37,870 nucleotides of DNA from CAZSPL01 sp964608735 (GTDB lineage Bacteria; JAJVIF01; JAPKYR01; CAZSPL01). Below, one piece after another: positions 16,800 through 24,157 of this stretch. The position numbers and the translations under genes were made by a program. Where the stretch lies: contig CAZSPL010000009.1 of assembly GCA_964608735.1 (NCBI GenBank), positions 1 through 37,870 on the forward strand, in the 5' to 3' direction. Each line of letters begins with the position of its first letter. Position 1 is the stretch's first letter. The notes under the pieces were generated by a model. That model was given only the letters and a program-made list of their open reading frames with translations. It had not been told where the DNA came from and did not search any database.

Positions 16800-17324
16800 A
16801 TGCGCGCATCCAGATACATAATCGCCATCGCCATAGCTGTTCTCATACTTGCGGCGATGGTGGCGGCGGTAATCGCCGCGACGGATGAAGAGGACAAGCT
16901 TGTCGGCACCGAAGCGAAGGATTTCACGCTTCCGCTGCTGCTCGAAGACAAGGATGTCACGCTGAGCTCGTTCGAGGGGAAGAAAGCCGTGGTGATCGAT
17001 TTCTTCGAGACCTGGTGCGAGCCATGCAGGAAGAATCTTCCGCTCCTCGAGGAGTTCTACAACAAACATAAAAAGGATGTCGAGGTGCTTTCGATATCGA
17101 CGGCTCTCGATGTCGACGCGCTGAAGGAGTTTTTCGAGGATGAGGACAACGCGGTCAGCTTCGGCGTGCTGGTGGATACGGCGGCGAAGACGAAGGACGA
17201 CTATCCCCACCAGTTCATACCGTACATGGTGGTAATCGACAAGGATGGGAAGATAACGCACACGCATACCGGCTACGACCCGGAACTTATCGCATACCTC
17301 GAAGAAGCGCTCGGACTTGAGTAA
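16800..17324 (+). CDS. TlpA-like membrane-anchored thioredoxin
   Basis: A 174-residue protein with an N-terminal signal anchor (residues 6-27) and a thioredoxin-fold domain outside the inner membrane. The active site is WCEPC (Cys73, Cys76) within VVIDFFETWCEPCRKNLPLL. The cis-proline segment reads QFIPYMVVIDKDGKI. The domain begins with the TlpA/AhpC-type DFTLPLLLEDKDVTLSSFEG. Such proteins reduce periplasmic disulfides, for example during cytochrome c maturation, but no cytochrome genes are nearby, so the client is unknown. GGAGG lies about 6 nt upstream of ATG 16800. It is a single-gene unit diverging from pyrE and closed by a hairpin terminator. Confidence 0.9.
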   Translation: MRASRYIIAIAIAVLILAAMVAAVIAATDEEDKLVGTEAKDFTLPLLLEDKDVTLSSFEGKKAVVIDFFETWCEPCRKNLPLLEEFYNKHKKDVEVLSISTALDVDALKEFFEDEDNAVSFGVLVDTAAKTKDDYPHQFIPYMVVIDKDGKITHTHTGYDPELIAYLEEALGLE

Positions 17325-17346
17325 CTTTTAACCGGATAGTTATACT

Positions 17347-17375
17347 AAGCCCCTGATTTTGCGGGGGCTTTTTTT
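17347..17375 (+). terminator. intrinsic terminator after the thioredoxin gene
   Basis: AAGCCCC and GGGGCTT form a 7-bp stem with a loop of about 10 nt and are followed by a run of seven T (17369-17375). It ends the + strand transcript and abuts the lpxC stop codon from the other strand. Confidence 0.85.
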
Positions 17376-18198
17376 ATTGGGGCAAAATTTGCAATTTGCG
17401 TGCCATTTCGTGGTTGAGCGCATGCCCGGAGCGCAGCCCGATGAAGTGGCCCCGGACCGGACGTCCGGCCAGATACAGGTCGCCGATGAGGTCGAGGATT
17501 TTATGTTTCGCGAATTCCTTCTCGACGCGGAATCCGCCCCTGACGCCGTCGGGATAGACAATCAGCGCCTGTGATGTATCGGTGGTACGCACGAAGCCTT
17601 CCTTCACGAATTGCTCGACGCGCTCCGCCTCGATGAAGCTTCTCGCCGGGGCGATCTCGGCGCCGAATATACCGGGGTCGACTTCGATCTGGAATTGTTC
17701 CGAACCGATGCGCGGGTCATCGTAGTCGAGGAAATAGCTTATCCTGAAGCCGTCGAACGGAATCGCGATGATCACGGCGGCATCCCGCTCGACATAGAGT
17801 GGTTCCGTGACCACGAGCGGCAGAATTTCACCGGGGAGTTCCGCGGTACCGGATGCTTCGATTCCGTTCCATAAATCGCGCGCGCTTCCGTCGATAAGGG
17901 GGATTTCTCCCGACGGGCATTCGACATCGATGTCGGTCACCCCGGCGGCATGCAGGCAGGCGAGCAAGTGTTCGACGACTTCGATCTTCGCGTTCCCGGA
18001 GACGAGGGTCGTGCGGTTGGGCGTGTCGTCGAGGTTTTCAACCGCCGACTTTATTGAGCCGTTATTTGTATGGAAAACGATGCCGCGCGGTTTTGGCGAT
18101 GGAACGAGCCTCATCATCGACGGCTGGCCGGTGAATACGCCGACGCCATCGAGCTTGAATGAATCGGCGAGAGTGAGTCTCGGGATGGCAACCGGCAC
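17374..18198 (-). CDS. lpxC: LpxC, UDP-3-O-acyl-N-acetylglucosamine deacetylase
   Basis: The zinc enzyme of the committed step of lipid A synthesis, and direct evidence for a lipopolysaccharide-type outer membrane. Length 274 fits the short form. Zinc ligands are His77 (VEHLLACLHAAGVTDIDVE), His232 and Asp236 (EFAKHKILDLIGDLYLAG); the catalytic histidine is in GLRSGHALNHEM. The loop APARSFIEAERVEQF replaces the more usual PARTFGF, a small deviation. The start is GTG at 18198, overlapping the upstream stop as TAGTG, with GGAG 8 nt upstream, so its translation is probably coupled to the hydrolase lipoprotein gene. No other lpx gene is adjacent. Confidence 0.94.
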   Translation of the reverse strand: MPVAIPRLTLADSFKLDGVGVFTGQPSMMRLVPSPKPRGIVFHTNNGSIKSAVENLDDTPNRTTLVSGNAKIEVVEHLLACLHAAGVTDIDVECPSGEIPLIDGSARDLWNGIEASGTAELPGEILPLVVTEPLYVERDAAVIIAIPFDGFRISYFLDYDDPRIGSEQFQIEVDPGIFGAEIAPARSFIEAERVEQFVKEGFVRTTDTSQALIVYPDGVRGGFRVEKEFAKHKILDLIGDLYLAGRPVRGHFIGLRSGHALNHEMARKLQILPQ

Positions 18199-19031
18199 TA
18201 CAAATTCTCCTTCAGCCAGTTCAGGAGCGTTTTGTCGAAACCGACGAGAAGCAGGTTCGTACCGTGGGAGCTTCCGTCGACGTTGACGAATCTGGGGTCA
18301 GTTTCGGTGAACGCTTTCTGCAGGTCGGGGATGACTTCCGCCGACTGTTTGTCCCCCGTGGCATAGCCCACCAGCACGGGAATCGTGACCTTTGGCGCAT
18401 ATGGAAGCGGTTCCAGTCCGTGCCAGGAGCGTCCGGGTGAGAGGGCGGCGATGCATTTGATGCCTTCGAGTTCGGCGCCCGCGATGATCGCGAGGTTCGC
18501 GCCGATGGATGCTCCAGCCAGCCCGATGCGTTCCGGGTCGATTTTCTCGGAGCCGGGTCCGCCGGTGAGGAAGACCATCGCGGCGCTGATGTCCTTGAGC
18601 ATATTCATGTAATCGCTGTCCTTGAAATTTTCATATGACAGCTTGTTATCTGTGGACTCCCCGAAGCCGCGGAAATCGATGGCGAGGGAGCTTATCCCGT
18701 TTTCCGCGAGTAGTTTCTGGAATGCCTCGTAGGAACCGCGGTCGCTTCTGAATTGATGGCAGAGGATCACCGCCGGATGTTTCGCAGTATCGTCGATGAC
18801 GGTAAAGGTGCCGTAGATGGCCACGCCGTCGTCGGTGATCATCACGGCTTTCTCTGTGGTGATGCCGGCTTTCGCGGGTTCTTTCGGAGATGCCATCGCG
18901 GCCTCGGTATCGGGCTTCGATTCGACTTTACCGCCGCCGCACCCCGCCGCGAACAGGGCGAGCGATAATGCCAGGGTGAACATCAATATGAAGGCTGTGT
19001 AATATGCTGAAAGGCTGTGTGTTCTCATCAT
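18198..19031 (-). CDS. lipoprotein alpha/beta hydrolase (dienelactone-hydrolase-like)
   Basis: Signal peptide with lipobox LFAAGC, so a membrane-anchored protein acting outside the cytoplasm. The alpha/beta hydrolase part has the oxyanion-side strand AVILCHQFRSDRGSYEAF, LAIDFRGFGESTDNK, the nucleophile elbow LAGASIGANLAI (Ser in GASIG), an acidic region after IPVLVGYATGDKQ and the catalytic His in VNVDGSSHGTNLL. The substrate is unknown. Two adjacent ATG codons (19031 and 19028) follow GGGAGG; the first is given here, though spacing favours the second. It overlaps lpxC by 1 bp, an unexpected partner that may hint at an envelope-lipid or ester role (inference). Confidence 0.87.
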   Translation of the reverse strand: MMRTHSLSAYYTAFILMFTLALSLALFAAGCGGGKVESKPDTEAAMASPKEPAKAGITTEKAVMITDDGVAIYGTFTVIDDTAKHPAVILCHQFRSDRGSYEAFQKLLAENGISSLAIDFRGFGESTDNKLSYENFKDSDYMNMLKDISAAMVFLTGGPGSEKIDPERIGLAGASIGANLAIIAGAELEGIKCIAALSPGRSWHGLEPLPYAPKVTIPVLVGYATGDKQSAEVIPDLQKAFTETDPRFVNVDGSSHGTNLLLVGFDKTLLNWLKENL

Positions 19032-19093
19032 CAATCCTCCCGCGAGTGCTTGCGACATGATAACACCCGTGGGAGCGATGTAAACAAGCTTAA

Positions 19094-19121
19094 AATAATG
19101 GAAGGCCCTGCCGGGCCTTCC
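19094..19121 (-). terminator. intrinsic terminator of the ECF sigma operon
   Basis: A 9-bp stem GGAAGGCCC / GGGCCTTCC with a TGCC loop. Read on the minus strand it is followed by an ATTATTTTA tract. It lies 30 bp beyond the stop of the membrane-protein gene. Confidence 0.75.
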
Positions 19122-19150
19122 GTGTTGCTAATAGGCTCCCCAGAAGAACC

Positions 19151-19816
19151 CTATTTCATACTTGAGATATCGCCCTCCCCGCTGGACGTGCTGTTTTTAT
19201 TGATGCCCCAGTAACCGTCGAGGAGAAAGACATATATTTTATACAGGGTGCCTTCATCCTCCTCTTCATATGAATCAACCTGCTTCATGCCGGTGATGGT
19301 GACTTCCTGGCCGGTCGTGTAATGGCCGTTTATTTCCTCGGTCAGTTGAGCGATGGTCAGCTTCTTGTCTTTTGTAATCTCGATATCCATGAAGCGGTAG
19401 ACAAAACGCTTGTGATCTTCCGACCATCCCTCATCGGTCATGGTTCCCTGGGCCTTGATACCGTTAACGCCGGGGTCCGTATCACTCACCCCTTTGAGGG
19501 GAACGAAGAAGATATACTTGATCCCAAACACCGTAACGCCTATCGCGATTATGATCAAACAATATGCCGCCACGGAGGCAAGCACGCTGCGCGCGCTCCA
19601 TTTTGCGGCGTCGATGCGGTCATGGGAAGTTCCGTTGCTGTTTTTCGCTCTTCCCGGTATGCACAGCAGACCCGGATGGTCGGGTTGCAAGATGATCTTC
19701 AGTCGTTTGAGGAAAGAAATTCGCTCCCGCCCGGAATCGGCGGGCCATGATTCCCTGAGCAGTTTCGCGAGTTTTTCTTCTTCCCGCTTATGTTCTTTAC
19801 CGAACATTTTTATCAC
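19151..19816 (-). CDS. single-pass membrane protein paired with an ECF sigma factor
   Basis: Not recognised. 221 residues: a charged cytoplasmic-like N-terminus (1-75), one membrane segment at about 79-102 (VLASVAAYCLIIIAIGVTVF and on), and a C-terminal domain of about 115 residues with TIAQLTEEINGHYTTGQEVT, ITGMKQVDSYEEEDEG and IYVFLLDGYW. It follows the sigma gene by 9 bp. The place and topology are those of an anti-sigma factor, but I see no zinc-finger (HxxxCxxC) motif in the N-terminal part, so the role is inferred from context. The GTG at 19816 or the ATG at 19807 could be the start. Confidence 0.75.
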   Translation of the reverse strand: MIKMFGKEHKREEEKLAKLLRESWPADSGRERISFLKRLKIILQPDHPGLLCIPGRAKNSNGTSHDRIDAAKWSARSVLASVAAYCLIIIAIGVTVFGIKYIFFVPLKGVSDTDPGVNGIKAQGTMTDEGWSEDHKRFVYRFMDIEITKDKKLTIAQLTEEINGHYTTGQEVTITGMKQVDSYEEEDEGTLYKIYVFLLDGYWGINKNSTSSGEGDISSMK

Positions 19817-19825
19817 TTCCCTCGA

Positions 19826-20371
19826 TCAAGGGATTATTCCCCTTTTGTTCAATTCGGCTTTAAGCTTCTTTCGCGCTACATGCAGCCGCCATGCGGCTGT
19901 ACCCTTTGCTATGTCAAGGATACCTGCAATCTCTCCAACGGGTTTGTCTTCGAAATAATGCAGCACGACGCATGCCCTGAGGTTGGGGGCAAGGCTCAGG
20001 ACCGCTTCGCGTATCGCCGCTTTCTCGAAGCGCTCGCCGGCTAAATCCTCGGGGATGTGCTCGGCGATAACGGACGGGTCGCTCTCGGTGTAGATAATTT
20101 TCTTCGAGCGGCGGAGATGGTTGAGAGCGAGATTTACGGCGATACGGTAGAGCCAGGTCGAGAGGCTGCTTCGTCCCTCGAATTCGTCCATCTTCTCCCA
20201 CGCCCTGACGAACGTGTCCTGTGCGAGGTCGAGGGCGGTCTCGCGGTTGCCGGTCATACGAAGGAGCACCGGGAAGATGGTGTCGAAGCAGCCCGACAGG
20301 TAGTCTTCCTGTTCTGGAGTGAACCCAGGCATGTTATTTCCGGCTCGCCATTTCTCTTCCTTCAAGATCAA
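19826..20371 (-). CDS. ECF-type RNA polymerase sigma factor (sigma-70 family)
   Basis: 181 residues with sigma region 2 (DTIFPVLLRMTGNRETALDL, AQDTFVRAWEKMDEF, LSTWLYRIAVNLALNHLRR) and region 4 (VVLHYFEDKPVGEIAGILDI, then AKGTAAWRLHVARKKLKAEL, a helix-turn-helix), and no region 1.1 or 3, as in extracytoplasmic-function sigma factors. The start is a TTG with GGAGGG 4 nt upstream. The downstream single-pass membrane protein probably controls it. The gene diverges from uvrC; the 148-bp region between them contains an inverted repeat and a uvrC promoter. Confidence 0.92.
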   Translation of the reverse strand: MILKEEKWRAGNNMPGFTPEQEDYLSGCFDTIFPVLLRMTGNRETALDLAQDTFVRAWEKMDEFEGRSSLSTWLYRIAVNLALNHLRRSKKIIYTESDPSVIAEHIPEDLAGERFEKAAIREAVLSLAPNLRACVVLHYFEDKPVGEIAGILDIAKGTAAWRLHVARKKLKAELNKRGIIP

Positions 20372-20487
20372 CTTGCCCTCCGTCAGTTACAAGTTTGACA
20401 CATTCCCGGGCCGAATGTTTGGGTCAAAAACGGATTTTTCCGGGTGTGGGAAATGCCGATTCAGTTTCCATGCCGCCCTTGCGTATC

Positions 20488-20503
20488 GTGTGATGCGTCA
20501 CAC
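20488..20503. promoter_or_regulatory. inverted repeat GTGTGA-N4-TCACAC (possible CRP/FNR-like operator)
   Basis: Perfect 6-bp arms around TGCG. Half-sites resemble CRP family sites, but the spacing is 4 rather than the CRP value of 6, closer to FNR-type spacing. It covers the -35/spacer zone of the uvrC promoter, so binding would most simply repress uvrC. The regulator is not identified. Confidence 0.5.
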
Positions 20504-20504
20504 C

Positions 20505-20513
20505 TGATATAAT
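20505..20513 (+). promoter_or_regulatory. extended -10 promoter giving a leaderless uvrC transcript
   Basis: TGA followed by a perfect TATAAT (20508-20513). With normal initiation 6-7 nt beyond, transcription would begin at about 20520, the first base of the uvrC GTG codon. No Shine-Dalgarno site lies in between. Confidence 0.6.
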
Positions 20514-20519
20514 TTACGC

Positions 20520-22367
20520 GTGGCACGGAAGAAAGTAAGCAAGGATATCGAGGAGAAGCTCGCGCTTCTGCCGGACCGTCCCGGTGTGTATACGATGTAC
20601 AGCGAAGCTGGGAAGGTCATCTATATCGGCAAGGCGAAGAGCCTCAGGAAGCGCGTGCCGTCGTATTTCCGAAAGGGACGCCGCCTCGATATGAAGACGC
20701 TGCTCCTCCGGAGCGAAATCGCCAATTTCGAATACACCATCACCGCATCGGAACGCGAGGCGCTAAACCTCGAAGCGAACCTCGTCAGGAAACACAAACC
20801 GATTTACAACATCCGGCTGAAGGACGATAAATCATATCCCTATATCAAACTGACGGCGGAGCCGTATCCGCGGGCGATACTGACGCGGAAGGTTGAATCG
20901 GACGGCGCGCGCTATTTCGGGCCGTACTCGACATTCAGCGTCAGGCGTATGCTCGAACTCATCCAGGAGGTTTTCCATCTTCGGGAATGCCATCACGACC
21001 TTTCGAAGCCGCGCCAGCGGGCGTGCCTTAATTACCAGATAAAGCGCTGCCTCGGATGCTGCGTGGGCAAGGTGAGCGCCGACGAGTATGAGCGGCTGGT
21101 GGATGAAGTCGCCGAGTTCATACAAGGCAGATGTTCGGGACTTCTCGATAAGCTGCGCTATGAGATGAACGCGTACAGCGCGAATGAGGACTACGAGGTC
21201 GCGGCGGCGTTGCGCGACAGGATCCATGCGATCGCGGGAATCCTCGAAAGCCAGAGCGTGGTGAACGTGAAGAAGGTCGACGAGGATTACATCGCGGTGG
21301 CGCGCAAATTCGACCGGGTCGTAGCGCAGGTGATGTTCGTACGCGAGGGGAAGCTTCTCGGCGGGGAGAATTTCCGGCTCGACGGCATTGCCGGGGCGCA
21401 GGATTCCGAGATACTCGGGAGTTTCGTCAAGCTATACTACGATGTTGCGTCGTCGACTCCGCCCGCGATATATCTCGAAGGGCGCGTCGATGAGAAATCG
21501 GATATCGAGGACTGGCTATCCGAAAGAGCCGGCCGGAAAGTCAGGCTTCAAGCGCCCCAGCGGGGGAATCGTCTCAAGACAATCGAACTGGCGAAACAGA
21601 ACGCCGAGGAGAAACTTAGGGAAATCATCCAGCGGGAAGAGAACGACCGTCGCGCGATAAAAGAGGGTTTGAAGGGCTTGAAGGATGCGCTGCACCTGAG
21701 GAGGCGGCCGCATCGAATTGAATGTTACGATATATCGAATCTTGGAAAAGATAACAAGGACCTCTCGGCGGTCGGGTCGCGAGTGGTGCTGATTGACGGC
21801 GTTCCCGACAAGAATGAATACCGGCGGTACCGAATTCGTTCGGTCGAATCGCAGGATGATTACGCGATGATGCGTGAAGTTCTCGAGCGGAGGCTGAAGG
21901 AATTCGAGCGGTCACCGGAAGGCATCGAGGCGCTTGATTTGATATTGCTCGACGGCGGCAAGGGTCACCTGAGCACGATATATTCGCTGCTCGAAGAGAA
22001 GGGATTCGCGGGGAAGATTCAGCTCGCGGCGCTGGCGAAGCGGGAGGAAGAGGTGTTTTTACCGGGACGGGAAGACGCGGTGAAGCTCGCCGAGACCGAC
22101 CCGGCGCTGCGTCTGCTTGTGAAGATACGCGATGAAGCGCACCGTTTCGCCGGGGATTACCAGAAGTGGATGCGGAGCAAGCGTATGCGGGAATCGATAC
22201 TCGACAAGATTCCCGGGGTGGGGCCGTCGCGGAAGATAGACCTTTTAAAGCATTTCAAGAGCGTGAAGCGTATAGAAGAAGCATCGGTGGATGAATTGTG
22301 CGAAGTGAAGGGGGTCACGCGCGAGCTGGCGGAGCGGATCAAGATGTATGTGAAGGAGAGGGAATGA
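20520..22367 (+). CDS. uvrC: UvrC, excinuclease ABC subunit C
   Basis: Makes both incisions in nucleotide excision repair with UvrA and UvrB. 615 residues, the family norm. The GIY-YIG nuclease domain is at the N-terminus (PDRPGVYTMYSEAGKVIYIG, KAKSLRKRV). A cysteine cluster follows (CLNYQIKRCLGCCVGKVSADE), then the UVR motif region (about 205-240). The RNase H-like nuclease domain contains IECYDISNLGKDNKDLSAVG and DLILLDGGKGHLSTIYSLLE, and the C-terminal helix-hairpin-helix pair has IPGVGPSRKIDLLKHFKSVK and VKGVTRELAERIKMYV. The GTG start matches where homologues begin and has no Shine-Dalgarno sequence, in line with a leaderless message. Confidence 0.97.
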   Translation: MARKKVSKDIEEKLALLPDRPGVYTMYSEAGKVIYIGKAKSLRKRVPSYFRKGRRLDMKTLLLRSEIANFEYTITASEREALNLEANLVRKHKPIYNIRLKDDKSYPYIKLTAEPYPRAILTRKVESDGARYFGPYSTFSVRRMLELIQEVFHLRECHHDLSKPRQRACLNYQIKRCLGCCVGKVSADEYERLVDEVAEFIQGRCSGLLDKLRYEMNAYSANEDYEVAAALRDRIHAIAGILESQSVVNVKKVDEDYIAVARKFDRVVAQVMFVREGKLLGGENFRLDGIAGAQDSEILGSFVKLYYDVASSTPPAIYLEGRVDEKSDIEDWLSERAGRKVRLQAPQRGNRLKTIELAKQNAEEKLREIIQREENDRRAIKEGLKGLKDALHLRRRPHRIECYDISNLGKDNKDLSAVGSRVVLIDGVPDKNEYRRYRIRSVESQDDYAMMREVLERRLKEFERSPEGIEALDLILLDGGKGHLSTIYSLLEEKGFAGKIQLAALAKREEEVFLPGREDAVKLAETDPALRLLVKIRDEAHRFAGDYQKWMRSKRMRESILDKIPGVGPSRKIDLLKHFKSVKRIEEASVDELCEVKGVTRELAERIKMYVKERE

Positions 22368-22498
22368 GTTGCGAAGGGGCTTGCATTGCATGGCATACGC
22401 AACTAAAGTTGATGGCGGTATACAGGCGGGTATCGGGAGCCGAGGGATGATTCTTTTATTAACGGCAAGGCATTGTAGCGCTTGCAGGAAGTTGATTC

Positions 22499-23308
22499 AT
22501 GCCGGAAAACAAACCAATCATCGAAACCCGCGAGCTTACAAAACGCTTTGGTGATTTGACAGCTGTCGATAAATTTTCCATCACCGTGAAGGATGGGGAG
22601 ATTTTCGGGCTGCTGGGTCCCAATGGCGCAGGTAAGAGCACGGTCATCAAGATGCTGACCACGCTGCTTCCGCCGACATCGGGAAGCGCGCATGTCTCCG
22701 GGATGGATGTCACGCGCAAGTCCGGCGCGGTGCGCTCGCTCATCGGCTATGTCCCCCAGCTTATCTCCGCCGACGGAAACCTGACCGGCTACGAGAACCT
22801 GCTGATATTCGCCAAGCTTTACAGCATCCGCCCGTCGGAGCGCGAGAAACTCGTACGCGGCGCGCTGGAGTTCATGGGGCTTACAGCGGCGGCGGATAAA
22901 ATCGCGCGGACGTATTCGGGCGGGATGATAAGGCGGCTGGAGATAGCGCAATCGACATTGCACAGTCCACGGCTGCTCTTCCTCGACGAGCCCACCATCG
23001 GGCTGGACCCGTCGGCGCGGCATGCGGTATGGGAACACATCGTAAGGCTGTGCACTGAGAACCACACAACCATCTTCCTCACCACGCATCTCATGGAAGA
23101 AGCCGACAGCCTTTGCAGCCGAGTTGCAATAATGCATCACGGGAACACCGTCGCCCTCGGAAGCCCCGCCGATTTAAAAGCATCCCTCGGACGCGAGAGC
23201 GCCACGCTTGACGATGTGTTCATGCATTATGCGGGGGATATGCTCGAAACCGGAGGTAGTTTCCGTGAAACCTCAAGGATACGAAGAATCTCGAGGCGGA
23301 TGGGGTAA
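22499..23308 (+). CDS. ABC transporter ATP-binding protein (ABC-2/DrrA type)
   Basis: A 269-residue nucleotide-binding subunit. Walker A is GPNGAGKST (40-48), the Q-loop IGYVPQ, the signature YSGGMIRRLEIA, Walker B LLFLDEP and the H-loop TTHLMEEAD, in the order and spacing of the DrrA/CcmA family that drives ABC-2 exporters. The C-terminal tail after about residue 225 includes SATLDDVFMHYAG, common in drug/lipid exporters. The ATG has AGGAAG upstream. The end overlaps the permease gene by 44 bp. The substrate cannot be told. The 131-bp gap after uvrC shows no obvious promoter or terminator. Confidence 0.95.
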   Translation: MPENKPIIETRELTKRFGDLTAVDKFSITVKDGEIFGLLGPNGAGKSTVIKMLTTLLPPTSGSAHVSGMDVTRKSGAVRSLIGYVPQLISADGNLTGYENLLIFAKLYSIRPSEREKLVRGALEFMGLTAAADKIARTYSGGMIRRLEIAQSTLHSPRLLFLDEPTIGLDPSARHAVWEHIVRLCTENHTTIFLTTHLMEEADSLCSRVAIMHHGNTVALGSPADLKASLGRESATLDDVFMHYAGDMLETGGSFRETSRIRRISRRMG

Positions 23309-24086
23309 TCTGCTTGCGTTTATCGTGAGCTTCGCGACCAAGACGATGGTTGTCATCGAAATGGAAGTGCGCAAGCTGAGCCACGACCCCACCGAGTTGA
23401 TAACGCGCGCGGTACAGCCCGCGCTATGGCTGCTCGTGTTCGGGCAGGTGTTCGGGCGTTTCCGCGCCACCGGAAATGTCGACTACAAGGACTTCATCGC
23501 GCCGGGGATACTTGCCCAGAGCGTGCTGTTCATAGCGATATTCTACGGCATCTCCATCATATGGGAGCGCGACCTCGGCATCGTGCATAAATTCCTGGTC
23601 ACGCCGACGCCGCGTTCCGCCCTGGTGCTGGGCAAGGCATTGTCGGCGGGAGTGCGGGGACTTTCGCAGGTGATAATAATCTACACGCTGTCGGCGATAT
23701 CGAGTGTCCATATAAACTGGAATCCACTGCACATACTGAGCGTCGCATTCATCGTCATTCTCGGCGCATCATTTTTCTCCACGCTTTCCCTTGTAATCGC
23801 GTGCCTGGTGAAAACGCGCGAACGGTTCATGGGAATCGGCCAACTCATCACGATGCCGCTGTTTTTCGCGAGCAACGCGATCTATCCCATCAACCTGATG
23901 CCGATGTGGCTGAAGGTGATCGCGCGCGTCAATCCGCTGACATACGAGGTGGATGCATTGCGGGGATTGATGCTTACCGGCGGGACGACCACATATGGTT
24001 ACGCTGTTGATCTCGGGATGCTGTTCATCGCGATGGTCATCATGATCGCGCTCGGCAGCAAGTTATATCCCAACGTCGTCAGGTAA
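23265..24086 (+). CDS. ABC-2 type permease
   Basis: Membrane partner of the preceding ATPase; 273 residues with about six membrane helices. Family marks are the N-terminal amphipathic segment (EMEVRKLSHDPTELITRAVQ), the first helix LWLLVFGQVFG, the cytoplasmic loop GIVHKFLVTPTPRSALVLGK typical of ABC-2 (DrrB-like) exporters, MPLFFASNAIYPINLMP and VNPLTYEVDALRGLM. The start chosen is GTG 23265 since GGAGG lies 8 nt upstream; the earlier ATG 23208 is inside the ATPase gene and lacks a ribosome site. Likely exports a lipid, polysaccharide or drug-like molecule; no neighbour decides. Confidence 0.93.
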   Translation: MKPQGYEESRGGWGNLLAFIVSFATKTMVVIEMEVRKLSHDPTELITRAVQPALWLLVFGQVFGRFRATGNVDYKDFIAPGILAQSVLFIAIFYGISIIWERDLGIVHKFLVTPTPRSALVLGKALSAGVRGLSQVIIIYTLSAISSVHINWNPLHILSVAFIVILGASFFSTLSLVIACLVKTRERFMGIGQLITMPLFFASNAIYPINLMPMWLKVIARVNPLTYEVDALRGLMLTGGTTTYGYAVDLGMLFIAMVIMIALGSKLYPNVVR

Positions 24087-24098
24087 CACAATCCCGGT

Positions 24099-24126
24099 TT
24101 GGAGTAGAGTTTTTTTACCTTATAAT
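24099..24126 (+). promoter_or_regulatory. putative promoter of the amidohydrolase/acylation operon
   Basis: A perfect TATAAT (24121-24126) 32 bp before the ATG, with a poor -35 candidate TTGGAG 16 nt upstream. It is the only promoter-like element seen before the five-gene run up to 30361. Confidence 0.55.
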
Positions 24127-24157
24127 GGGCTGACTTCGCTTTCAGGAGGTTGCAGAC

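Noticed and set aside
16133..16960. 275-codon minus-strand frame spanning pyrE and its promoter
   Set aside because: Covers the pyrE promoter, pyrE in another frame and the opposite-strand thioredoxin gene.
22368..22498. Gene or structured RNA between uvrC and the ABC transporter
   Set aside because: Only a 6-bp GTTGCG/CGCAAC pair with a long loop is visible; no start with ribosome site and no terminator tail.
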